Virus record (IMG/VR): IMGVR_UViG_3300034106_005234
Span: 1-51,792 of that record
DNA length: 51,792 nucleotides
Source: a virus
Strand: one strand, 5' to 3'
Part shown: positions 40,959 to 48,402 of the stretch, one piece after another
How positions within the stretch are numbered: position 1 is the first letter of the stretch
Layout: each line of letters opens with the position of its first letter
Made by a program: the position numbers and the translations under genes
Notes under the pieces: generated by a model
The model's input: the letters and a program-made list of their open reading frames with translations, nothing else
Database searches by the model: none
What the model was told of the DNA's origin: nothing

Positions 40959-41445
40959 AACGACCACCTAAGTAATAATAGATGCAAACAAATTTGATAT
41001 TGGAGGACCTTCCCAATGAGTAATGTGGTTGTTAGTAATGACATTGATCTCTTTATGAGGTCGTCGACCGCCTCAGCAGCCTTGTCAAGTATCGGCGGAA
41101 TATCTGCGTCGGGCACAACGATCCTCACGAACAAGCGCATCACCCCGCGCATCGGCTCCACGACTTCCTCGGCCACTCCGACGATCAACACCGACAACGT
41201 GGATCGCTACGATCTCACGGCGCAGGCGGTGGACATTACATCCTTCACCGACAATCTCAGCGGAACGCCGACGAACGGGCAGGCACTTTGGATTTCCGTC
41301 AAGGGCACGGCGGCACGGGCCATCACATGGGGCGCATCCTTCGAGAATGGTGCAGCCGCCCTGCCGACCACGACCGTCTCGACCGACCGGCTCGACGTGC
41401 TGTTCGTCTGGAATGCAGTCACGTCCAAGTGGCGCAGCACCCTCA
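40923..41445 (+). repeat. Fibre-gene duplication, copy 2
   Basis: Matches 37613-38165: relic gene end, promoter box, fibre gene start and first distal domain. Shows that the second fibre gene arose by duplication including its promoter. Confidence 0.75.
40968..40974 (+). promoter_or_regulatory. Late-type box CTAAGTA before the second fibre gene
   Basis: CTAAGTA with a 7-nt gap to an ATG at 40982. That ATG opens a 13-codon frame ending at 41023 (MQTNLILEDLPNE), whose stop overlaps the fibre start at 41016. GGAGG at 41002-41006 serves the fibre start, so here the true gene has a leader of about 35 nt. Confidence 0.5.
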
Positions 41446-42161
41446 CGACTGCTGCGCCTGCCACCGATGCCACCAAGCTCCCCCTCGCGGGCGGCACGAT
41501 GGACGAGAACGCAATCGTCAATCTGTTCAACGGCTCCAAATTCCAGCAGTCCACGCCGGACAAAGGCATCGCTGGCACCGCAGGATTCTCCATTATTTGC
41601 TCGGTGGGCTACGAGTATAAGTTTGCAAATGGCTACTTGTTCGTCCTCTCGGACAATAGCACGACGGTTCGCAAAGTCCTCTACGCCCCCGTTGCCCCTA
41701 CCGTTACCGACGACGAAACGCTCGGCTTCACCACGGACACGACGTGGGAAATGGCGGACGGAACTCCATATTACTGCTTGGATGCTTCCACCGGTGCTGC
41801 GGTGTGGTCTCGTGGGCAGAAGCCGGTCGGAGCGTATTCGATTGGTGAACTCACCGGAAATGTCACTTTGAGCCTCGCCAACGGCGGGACGCAATACGGC
41901 TATATGAGCGGGAACACCACGTTTCAGGTGCCGACCGGAACCCCGGCGGAATGCGTCTCTGAAATCACCATGACCGTCCAGTGGGCAGACGGTGCTCACA
42001 CGCTGGACTTCCATGCGGACATCCAGCAGGCCAGTGACAGTGCGGCAACCTTCCCCAAGACCCTCGCGGCTTACAAGTCTTACGTTTTCAAACTCAAATA
42101 CATAGGCGGGGCGTGGTGCCTCGTTTCACTCATCGGAGGATTCACGGAGTTCGTGGATTAA
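41016..42161 (+). CDS. Tail-fibre-like protein, 381 aa
   Basis: Starts with the same phage-like N-terminus as the 37672 protein (SNDIDLFMRSSTASAAL), then the same first distal domain (LTAQAVDITSFT, ARAITWGASFENG), then extra modules: a GGTMDENAIVNLFNGSKF linker and a beta-rich C-terminal domain ending in WCLVSLIGGFTEF. It is probably a receptor-binding fibre or collar-type protein. Its ribosome site GGAGG (41002-41006) is clear, unlike copy 1. Confidence 0.7.
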   Translation: MSNVVVSNDIDLFMRSSTASAALSSIGGISASGTTILTNKRITPRIGSTTSSATPTINTDNVDRYDLTAQAVDITSFTDNLSGTPTNGQALWISVKGTAARAITWGASFENGAAALPTTTVSTDRLDVLFVWNAVTSKWRSTLTTAAPATDATKLPLAGGTMDENAIVNLFNGSKFQQSTPDKGIAGTAGFSIICSVGYEYKFANGYLFVLSDNSTTVRKVLYAPVAPTVTDDETLGFTTDTTWEMADGTPYYCLDASTGAAVWSRGQKPVGAYSIGELTGNVTLSLANGGTQYGYMSGNTTFQVPTGTPAECVSEITMTVQWADGAHTLDFHADIQQASDSAATFPKTLAAYKSYVFKLKYIGGAWCLVSLIGGFTEFVD

Positions 42162-42164
42162 TTT

Positions 42165-43943
42165 ATGCCCACACGCTACTTCAAAGACTCAGTTGACCAA
42201 AACTGGGAAACCCTCGGAAACTGGTGGGCAGACGCCGCCTTCACTGAGGGTTTTTCCGGCACCCTGACTGGCGTGACTGTCACTGACACCGACACCGAAG
42301 TGACCTGCGACAGCACGGCGGGCCTTGTGGTGGGTCGCCCTATCACTGGCGACGGCATTGATACCGGCACCACGGTCGCGAGCATCACGGACGGAACGAC
42401 GTTTGAACTGAGTCAGGCCGCAATCTCCACCGAGACGAGCGACCTGACCTGCGAACTGCATGTGGTTCCTGTCACCGGAGATGATGCAGTCGTCACGCAA
42501 CTCTCGACGTGGCCGTATAAGGTGGTAGGCACTCCTTCTGCGGACGTGCTCGGGACTGTGACGGTGAATGGGAGTAGCAAGCTGGAGGTTACGCTGGCTG
42601 CGTCCAGCTTTGTGTTCAACGACACTAGCATGATCGAGTATTGGGCCGTTCTCACAGGAGACGCCACCTTCAACGACAATAGCTTTAAGGCAACCAGCGT
42701 GTCTTTCACTGGCAACTGCACGTTCAACGACAACAGCTACAACTGGGGGCCTCTCACAGGCAACTGCACGTTCAACGATTCCAGCTATAATGCTGACGGC
42801 GGCAGTATCACCGGCAACGCCACCTTCACCAACACGGCTTTCTCCACTGCAACCACTGGATTCTTCAACCCTCAGATGGGCACAGTCTCAGGCACCGTAG
42901 ATTTCCCGAACGGAGCCACCTTTACGCTGGCAAACTCAGAAGTATGGAATGTGGACGCCTCCTACTGGACTGGCACACTCGCATGGGTGTTCAACGGTTC
43001 CAGTTACAACTCCGGCACCATCTACGGCAACTGCACGTTCAACGACACCAGCTACAACAGTTATGCTATCTCGGCGACTACTGTCACCTTCAACGACTCC
43101 ACCTACAACCGCTGCCCGACAGATTACCGGATAAACGCCACCACTATCGAGTTCAACGACTACAGCACCAACGGTCTTTGGGGCGGCTCCGCCGGTTACA
43201 TCACCGGAGACTGTGTGTTCAACAACAGCAGCTTCAACGAATACAACGGCCACATCACCGGCAACGCATCGTTCACCGAAGCTGAATACTCCGCGGCATT
43301 GCAAGGGGGAAGTACTAGTGGCACCGGCCCACAGCAAGGCACCGTCACAGGCACCGTCACCTTCACCAGCCTCACGCCAGTCAAGTTCACACTGGCGTGG
43401 AACGAGGGGTGGTATGTGGACACAACCGGATGGGTGTTTGATACCGCTGGTCAGAATTGGGTGTTCAACGACACCAGCTTCAACAGTGGAGGAATCACCG
43501 GAGACTGCACGCTCAACGATTCCAGCTACAACGCTGGTAACGTTACAGGTACCGTCACGTTCAACGACACCAGCTTCAACGGCGTCTCTGGCTACGCCAA
43601 CATCTACGGCAGCTGCACCTTTAACGATTACAGCTACACCGGAGCCAACGGCACCATCACCGGCAGCTGCACCTTCAATGATTCCAGCTACTGCTACAAC
43701 GGCAGCACCATCTACGGCGATCCAATCTTCAACGATTCCAGCTACAACTACGGCACCATCACCGGCAACGCATCGTTCAACGGCAGCAGCTACAACGGCG
43801 GCATCATCACCGGCAACGGCATCATCCGCCAGCACGCCGCTGCATTCGTCGCATGGCGCGACTACGCCACGTCCACCTACATCACCGGCACGCTCACGCT
43901 GCAATTCCCCGAGATGGACATCCTCGGCACCGGCCTGCTATAA
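42165..43943 (+). CDS. Repetitive beta-helix adhesin, 592 aa
   Basis: About 20 imperfect repeats of TFNDSSYN-type units separated by GTITG- or GNC-like turns (for example GNCTFNDSSYN, GSCTFNDYSY), from about residue 165 to 570. Such short Asn/Thr/Ser repeats with regular hydrophobic positions suggest a right-handed beta-helix, common in phage tail spikes and surface adhesins. The N-terminal 150 residues form a different beta domain. The repeats are alike in DNA too (AACGACACCAGCTACAAC), so copy number can change by recombination. Confidence 0.7.
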   Translation: MPTRYFKDSVDQNWETLGNWWADAAFTEGFSGTLTGVTVTDTDTEVTCDSTAGLVVGRPITGDGIDTGTTVASITDGTTFELSQAAISTETSDLTCELHVVPVTGDDAVVTQLSTWPYKVVGTPSADVLGTVTVNGSSKLEVTLAASSFVFNDTSMIEYWAVLTGDATFNDNSFKATSVSFTGNCTFNDNSYNWGPLTGNCTFNDSSYNADGGSITGNATFTNTAFSTATTGFFNPQMGTVSGTVDFPNGATFTLANSEVWNVDASYWTGTLAWVFNGSSYNSGTIYGNCTFNDTSYNSYAISATTVTFNDSTYNRCPTDYRINATTIEFNDYSTNGLWGGSAGYITGDCVFNNSSFNEYNGHITGNASFTEAEYSAALQGGSTSGTGPQQGTVTGTVTFTSLTPVKFTLAWNEGWYVDTTGWVFDTAGQNWVFNDTSFNSGGITGDCTLNDSSYNAGNVTGTVTFNDTSFNGVSGYANIYGSCTFNDYSYTGANGTITGSCTFNDSSYCYNGSTIYGDPIFNDSSYNYGTITGNASFNGSSYNGGIITGNGIIRQHAAAFVAWRDYATSTYITGTLTLQFPEMDILGTGLL

Positions 43944-43970
43944 TTTCAGCAACCTCAATCCAAAACAACC

Positions 43971-44291
43971 ATGAAACTACAGACACCAGTCACAGTCCAG
44001 CCACCCACAATCTATCGCCCCGCCCGTGGCAACGAGCCCGCTCAGGAGCGAGTTCAGAAGCCAATCGTGCTCACGGAACTCGACGTGACTACCGTGGACA
44101 GCGAAAAACGGAAACTCGCCACCGCCCGCATTCATCCATTCCACAAGCAGATCACCTTGTGGGAAGGTGCAGCCTACGACGCGGCAGGCGACTACACTCA
44201 GGCCGACGTGGAAGCCCGCGTGCTCAAACTGCTCGGCACAGACATCAAGGCTGGCCTCGAAGCACTGTTCATCGCAACGGTGAAGCCGTAA
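43971..44291 (+). CDS. Hypothetical protein at the end of the fibre locus, 106 aa
   Basis: A GC-rich gene for a small protein with TVQPPTIYRPARGNEP near the start and ARVLKLLGTDIKAGLEALF at the end. No family known to me. It may be a chaperone or connector for the adhesins before it, but this is only from position. Confidence 0.58.
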   Translation: MKLQTPVTVQPPTIYRPARGNEPAQERVQKPIVLTELDVTTVDSEKRKLATARIHPFHKQITLWEGAAYDAAGDYTQADVEARVLKLLGTDIKAGLEALFIATVKP

Positions 44292-44297
44292 TCGCAG

Positions 44298-44447
44298 ATG
44301 TGGACACCCGCCAAACTCTTACCGTGGCCTCGGTGGCGTAGATGGCTCATGCGGGTAAAAATCGCATGGGGCTACGTCATCGGGCGCGGCTACTGGTGGT
44401 GGGATCTGGAGACCGGTTCGTTCCGCCTGTGCGTTCGTAGTTCCTGA
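44298..44447 (+). CDS. Trp/Arg-rich small protein, 49 aa
   Basis: Short ORF with eight Trp residues (LPWPRWRRWLMRV, GYWWWDLETG). Starts 6 bases after the previous stop. The composition is unusual but the segment is at the GC-rich edge, and the frame ends exactly where the DNA returns to AT-rich. Could be a small membrane-active peptide or a fragment. Confidence 0.4.
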   Translation: MWTPAKLLPWPRWRRWLMRVKIAWGYVIGRGYWWWDLETGSFRLCVRSS

Positions 44448-44476
44448 GTTAAATTTAAGTGAGTTCCTTCTAAATT

Positions 44477-44504
44477 TAGTTTAGACTAAGATGTGTCTAA
44501 ACTA
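44477..44504 (+). promoter_or_regulatory. Hairpin covering the primase start codon
   Basis: Perfect 10-bp inverted repeat: TAGTTTAGAC (44477-44486), loop TAAGATGT, GTCTAAACTA (44495-44504). The GTG start of the primase (44493-44495) lies at the loop/stem junction. Such a structure can limit translation or be a protein-binding operator, as known for T4 gene 43 and RegA targets. Confidence 0.5.
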
Positions 44505-45461
44505 CCATCTGCTTACGTTCTTTCTAAGTTTTTGGTTCATAGCTATGAACCATTAATCAGAAAACACGACGGAATCTACAATGCTGGGTGTCCGGTTTGT
44601 AAGGAAGGGAAAAGCCTAGGCAAAAAGAAACGCCTATTCTATTATCCTCAAAGCAATAGCTTTTATTGTTGGAACTGCAATAAAAGCTGGAATGCCTATG
44701 AATGGATTACTAATGTTACGGGCAGTAGCAAAGAAGATATAGAAATAGAGGCCCGGTCGAGAGAGTATTCTACAGATCTATCGGAAAGAATTTTTAATGG
44801 TCCTAAAACCACCAAAAAGATACTTCCGTCTTTACCCCATGACTGTATTAATTTATCGGATCACCAGCAACAGAAATTCTGGAAAAATAATGGTTCCTAC
44901 AATAGAGCCATGGACTACATCAAAAGCCGCAGATTAGATACTGCTGTTAATCGACCCCTTAATTATTATTTAAGCCTTACAGATTACTTTCATAAGGACC
45001 GGTTAATTATTCCTTATTTAGATATCAATAAACAAATCATATTCTACCAATCCAGAGCCTTGGATGGAACAGAACCCCGATACCTAAACAAAGTAGGATA
45101 TGATAAGTCCTTATTTGGTATCGAGAGAATCGACCCAACCATCGATTATATCTTTCAGACAGAAGGACCCACAGACTGTATGTTCTTAAAGAACGGGGTT
45201 TGTCTGGCTGGATTAGTCCTAACCAAGACCCAAAAGAAACAATTAGTCAATTTCCCGTTTCATCAAAAAATCTGGATATTAGACAACCCCAAATTTGATA
45301 GTGAGGATAAAGTGGTGCAGAGGAAAATCGTAGAATTATTGGAGAATGGTCAGAGGGTATTTAAGTGGCCTGACCTCCCATATAAAGACCTTAATGAACT
45401 AGCCGTCAAGAAGGGAATCGACGAGATTCCGATTAGTTTTATCCTGCAAAATTTGTATTAA
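44493..45461 (+). CDS. DNA primase (gp61-like)
   Basis: A 322-residue DnaG-type primase, similar to T4 gp61 (342 aa). An N-terminal zinc site is formed by CPVC (33-36) and CWNC (59-62); the TOPRIM domain has FQTEGPTDCMFL (about 225), with the metal-site Glu, and WILDNPKFD with acidic residues. It makes RNA primers on the lagging strand with a gp41-type helicase (not in this window). The start is GTG at 44493: an in-frame TAA ends at 44489 and no ATG follows before the zinc site. It converges with the next gene, overlapping by 4 bases. Confidence 0.88.
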   Translation: MSKLPSAYVLSKFLVHSYEPLIRKHDGIYNAGCPVCKEGKSLGKKKRLFYYPQSNSFYCWNCNKSWNAYEWITNVTGSSKEDIEIEARSREYSTDLSERIFNGPKTTKKILPSLPHDCINLSDHQQQKFWKNNGSYNRAMDYIKSRRLDTAVNRPLNYYLSLTDYFHKDRLIIPYLDINKQIIFYQSRALDGTEPRYLNKVGYDKSLFGIERIDPTIDYIFQTEGPTDCMFLKNGVCLAGLVLTKTQKKQLVNFPFHQKIWILDNPKFDSEDKVVQRKIVELLENGQRVFKWPDLPYKDLNELAVKKGIDEIPISFILQNLY

Positions 45462-45904
45462 GCCTTGCTGAAACCCTTTTCTTTAGCAATAGCAGCAATT
45501 TCTCCGGAGCTTAATGGCTGACGGGAATCTGTCAAGTCGATTATTTTACCCCCATCTCCCGTCAGCCAATATTCATGAAGCTGATGATCAGGTTCGTCTT
45601 TATTGATCTTATGACCCAAAGTATAAGAAACTCCGCCTTTGGTAAAGGTAGATTCATTCACCGGATTTCTTTTCTTATAAAGAACACCAGAAGCCCCGTC
45701 CCATTCCCCAACAGCACGCCTTTCTCCATCGAAAGCCGTCGCAATGTCCTTATCCCCATCCTGCCTCACAGCCCCAGCAGCCTTAGCAGCACGTCGCCAA
45801 GCATTATAAGTGGAGAATCGATTTTCCCGAGCTGGGTCTAAAGATTCCTTAGTATAAACTTTAGCAAGGGCTTCTTCGAGAAGTTGGGAGTCTGTATCGC
45901 GCAT
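45458..45904 (-). CDS. Protein with shared leader motif, 148 aa
   Basis: A 148-residue basic protein with the N-terminus MRDTDSQLLEEALAKVYTKE, the same leader as in 36162-36524 and 36524-36745. The rest, including a region rich in Gly, Asp and Lys (GGVSYTLGHKINKDEPDHQ), is different and unrecognised. The promoter box and the following ATCCAT are the same as for 36162. A virion-internal or assembly protein is possible. Confidence 0.6.
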   Translation of the reverse strand: MRDTDSQLLEEALAKVYTKESLDPARENRFSTYNAWRRAAKAAGAVRQDGDKDIATAFDGERRAVGEWDGASGVLYKKRNPVNESTFTKGGVSYTLGHKINKDEPDHQLHEYWLTGDGGKIIDLTDSRQPLSSGEIAAIAKEKGFSKA

Positions 45905-45910
45905 ATGGAT

Positions 45911-45917
45911 TACTTAT
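45911..45917 (-). promoter_or_regulatory. Late-type box ATAAGTA before 45904
   Basis: On the minus strand ATAAGTA, ATCCAT, then ATG. Opposite it, within the same 56-base gap, TATAAT lies 5 nt before the plus-strand start at 45961. Confidence 0.5.
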
Positions 45918-45960
45918 GAGGAACCTGGTTATTTAAGAAGATTATATGATATAATGGGAA

Positions 45961-46194
45961 ATGCACACTTGTAAAATTTGTGGAGAAACTTTCGAGACCG
46001 TAATGGCTTTGGGAGGACATTCAAAAAGTCACAGCAAAGGACCTAAAGAGATCGCTTATGACCTAAATCCGAAATTGTGCGGTAATTGTGGCAAGCCGCT
46101 ACTCTGGAAGGTGATTCGGAAGAACAGGGAAGCGGCTTTTTGTGGGACTAGGTGTAGTGTGATGTGGAGACACCATAAGAAAAATAGGTTGTAA
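45961..46194 (+). CDS. C2H2 zinc-finger protein, 77 aa
   Basis: A small protein with one C2H2 finger, CKICGETFETVMALGGHSKSH, and then a second possible zinc site CGNCGKPLLW...FCGTRC. The LGGH in the finger helix is typical of a subgroup of plant C2H2 proteins and of some bacterial and phage fingers. Basic overall, so probably DNA-binding. TATAATGGGAA lies directly before the ATG. Confidence 0.7.
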   Translation: MHTCKICGETFETVMALGGHSKSHSKGPKEIAYDLNPKLCGNCGKPLLWKVIRKNREAAFCGTRCSVMWRHHKKNRL

Positions 46195-46209
46195 TCGGCC
46201 GAGGTAAGA

Positions 46210-46216
46210 ATAAGTA
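46210..46216 (+). promoter_or_regulatory. Late-type box ATAAGTA before the HNH gene
   Basis: ATAAGTA, then GTGGTAT, then the ATG at 46224 (gap 7 nt). Confidence 0.45.
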
Positions 46217-46223
46217 GTGGTAT

Positions 46224-47126
46224 ATGAAGCAAAAGTTAACAGTCGAAGAGTTGAAAGAAAGGCAGCGGATAAGAGACGCCAAATATTATGCGGAGCACAA
46301 GGAAGAGCGCCAAAGGATTGCTAGAGAACAATATCATAAGGATAAAGAAGATGAATCAAAAGTAGCTCGCCGCAAACAATGTGGGGCGAATCATCGCAAT
46401 AAATACAGAGAAGAGTTAAATAAAAGAGGCAGAGACAAGTGGCATTCTGAAGAAGAGGTCAGAAAGAGGGCACTAATTCCAAAACGCGTAAAAATGACTG
46501 AAGAGGAATTATCGATTAAAAAGAAGGAACAAGACGCCCGATATTATAGAGAACATAAAGAAGAAAGAGTCGCAGCGATGCGTGTATGGAGGAAGAACAA
46601 TCCAGACAAAATTAAAGAAGGGTTAAAACGAAATGCTGTGAAGGAAACCGCCCGCCGCAAGAAGAGATATCATAATGATCCACAATTTAATTTAAAACTA
46701 AATCTGAATAGTTTAATTAGACAATCATTACGGAAACACGGAGCAGTTAAAACTAAACGAACTACAGAGTTAACTGGGTGTAGTATGAAAGAATTAAAGA
46801 AACGTTTGGAGTCTAAATTCGATGAGTTTATGACATGGAAAAACAAAGGTAAATCAGAATCTCAAAGAGGATGGGATATTGACCATATCATTCCATGCTC
46901 TTCTTTTGATTTATCAGATCCAAACCAACAAAAGAAATGCTATCATTATACAAATTTGCAGCCGCTTTGGTGGTGGGAGAATGTGTTAAAATCTAATAAA
47001 ACAGCCACGGAATGGGAATTGTATAAAAATGAAAATACAGAACAACTTAAAGAACTGCGAAATAAATATCTGCTTCCTAGTATGGACAGGAAGAAATATA
47101 AACTAAATATGGATCTAGTTTATTGA
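46224..47126 (+). CDS. HNH endonuclease with basic coiled-coil N-terminus
   Basis: A 300-residue protein. The first 130 residues are a highly charged Lys/Arg/Glu helix with repeated units (DAKYYAEHKEERQ, DARYYREHKEERV). The C-terminal part has the HNH core GWDIDHIIPCSSFDL, NLQPLWWWENVLKS. It is probably a mobile homing-type nuclease inserted next to the queC region. Its end overlaps the convergent gene by 7 bases. Confidence 0.8.
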   Translation: MKQKLTVEELKERQRIRDAKYYAEHKEERQRIAREQYHKDKEDESKVARRKQCGANHRNKYREELNKRGRDKWHSEEEVRKRALIPKRVKMTEEELSIKKKEQDARYYREHKEERVAAMRVWRKNNPDKIKEGLKRNAVKETARRKKRYHNDPQFNLKLNLNSLIRQSLRKHGAVKTKRTTELTGCSMKELKKRLESKFDEFMTWKNKGKSESQRGWDIDHIIPCSSFDLSDPNQQKKCYHYTNLQPLWWWENVLKSNKTATEWELYKNENTEQLKELRNKYLLPSMDRKKYKLNMDLVY

Positions 47127-47665
47127 ACAGCACCAATTTGATTCTGACTTGCATCTCGCAGTTTGCGGGGGGCTTCAATCACAAAGCTAGCCAGGACCTG
47201 CTGAAGCTTAGAAACTTCAGAAGCAATTCTCGTAATAGAGTCGGAGGCCTTACGGCTAACTCCTTTCAGAATACTGCCGTTTTTGTCGCTATTGGAAAGC
47301 ACAGAGTGAACTGATTGCCCGGACTCATAATCATTTAAGAAATCTGCAAAAGAATTTAACTTTTCCACAAACTCTTTTAATTTACTCAAGTCTTCCCCGG
47401 TTATTTCGGCAGGAACGCCATCTACATCAAATCCAGTCGGATCCGTTCCTTGTTCAAGGCCTGCCGCAAAATCGGCTTTATTCTTTTCTGGTGTAAATTC
47501 CTCAACAGAGGAAACTCCATCCAGTTCTTCTGCTTCCTGAACTAAATTACGAATAAAGGCCTTGGCAAAAATCATATGACCTTCTTGAATGGGGGTATTG
47601 GACTGATTAAGAAGGGTATTAGTCTTTTTTTGAATTCTCTGCTTGAAATTATTTTCGGCGATCAT
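47120..47665 (-). CDS. Hypothetical protein, 181 aa
   Basis: An acidic helical protein. After a basic start (KQRIQKKTNTLLNQ), FAKAFIRNLVQEAEEL resembles the leader helices of virion proteins. The C-terminal half is rich in Ser/Lys/Asn helices (LKGVSRKASDSITRIASEV). No family is recognised. It has a good late-type box and is divergent from queC. It is likely a late protein. Confidence 0.62.
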   Translation of the reverse strand: MIAENNFKQRIQKKTNTLLNQSNTPIQEGHMIFAKAFIRNLVQEAEELDGVSSVEEFTPEKNKADFAAGLEQGTDPTGFDVDGVPAEITGEDLSKLKEFVEKLNSFADFLNDYESGQSVHSVLSNSDKNGSILKGVSRKASDSITRIASEVSKLQQVLASFVIEAPRKLRDASQNQIGAVQ

Positions 47666-47671
47666 ATACTC

Positions 47672-47678
47672 TATTTAT
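47672..47678 (-). promoter_or_regulatory. Late-type box ATAAATA before 47665
   Basis: On the minus strand ATAAATA, GAGTAT, ATG. The 22-base gap to queC on the other strand must also hold whatever drives or couples queC. Confidence 0.5.
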
Positions 47679-47687
47679 CTCCAACCT

Positions 47688-48395
47688 ATGTCTTTTTCTT
47701 CAATCGTAACCTATTCTGGCGGTCTTGATAGCACTTGTCTTCTTTATAAAGTAGTTCAGGAAGATTATATCCACCGAGGAAAGGGGGTATTAGCTATTGC
47801 ATTTAACTACGGACAAAGGCATGTATTGGAATTAAAGATGGCACAGGAAAACTGTAATAGGCTTGGTGTGCCATTAAAGGTTCTAGATATTACCTTTATG
47901 AAGGAAATTCTTAGTGTTTCTTCTTTGGTGAACAAGGATATGGTAATCCCCCACGTAAAAGACGTCCTCGGCGATGCACAACCTTCTTATCACATTCCGA
48001 ACCGCAATATGATGCTTCTTTCTATTGCAGTAGCTACCGCAGAAAGTGTTGGGGCTACTGATGTCTATTATGGGGCAGCCGAAGTAGACACTCACAGCGG
48101 CCACTGGGATGGATCGTTAGACTTTCTCAAAACTATCAATGAACTGATTGGCTTGAATAGAAAGCACAAAATTGAAATTAAGGCTCCTTATATTACCTTC
48201 TCCAAGAAACAGATCATTGAAGATGGTATAAAGAATGATGTAGATTTTGAGAGAACCCATACTTGTTATAACGGGGGAGAAATTGCTTGTGGAACCTGTT
48301 CTGCCTGTTCTTCTAGGATCCAAGGTTTCTTAGAAGCCGGTATTAAGGATCCAGTTCCGTATGCCATTGAAATCCCGTGGATCAAAGGGTTTTAG
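47688..48395 (+). CDS. queC: QueC, 7-cyano-7-deazaguanine (preQ0) synthase
   Basis: A 235-residue QueC of normal length. It turns 7-carboxy-7-deazaguanine into preQ0 with ATP and ammonia. PP-loop SGGLDS (10-15), HIPNRNMM (102-109) and the zinc site Cys193, Cys201, Cys204, Cys207 (CGTCSAC plus the earlier Cys in TCYNG) are complete. The ATG at 47688 is chosen as the natural QueC start. It links QueE upstream in the pathway with the DpdA-like enzyme, although the three genes are far apart. Confidence 0.93.
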   Translation: MSFSSIVTYSGGLDSTCLLYKVVQEDYIHRGKGVLAIAFNYGQRHVLELKMAQENCNRLGVPLKVLDITFMKEILSVSSLVNKDMVIPHVKDVLGDAQPSYHIPNRNMMLLSIAVATAESVGATDVYYGAAEVDTHSGHWDGSLDFLKTINELIGLNRKHKIEIKAPYITFSKKQIIEDGIKNDVDFERTHTCYNGGEIACGTCSACSSRIQGFLEAGIKDPVPYAIEIPWIKGF

Positions 48396-48402
48396 ATTTA
48401 TC

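Noticed and set aside
41085-42014. A 309-codon minus-strand frame opposite the second fibre gene
   Set aside because: Arg/Gly/Val-rich product typical of antisense GC-rich DNA, no ribosome site, and it overlaps a gene with clear homology to the first fibre.
42936-43904. A 322-codon open frame on the minus strand, opposite the repeat adhesin
   Set aside because: It is the antisense of the repetitive, GC-rich adhesin gene; the low-complexity Val/Ala/Gly product is what the complementary repeat codons give. The plus-strand protein has a sensible repeat fold.
42165-43943. Regular short DNA repeats that might suggest a CRISPR array
   Set aside because: The repeats stay in one reading frame, vary at third positions and encode a repeated protein unit; there are no unique spacers of fixed size.
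37765-44447. The GC-rich block as an integrated prophage or IS element
   Set aside because: No integrase, transposase, terminal inverted repeats or target duplications are visible; the genes are fibre-like and follow phage promoters, so gene-by-gene acquisition and duplication explains it better.
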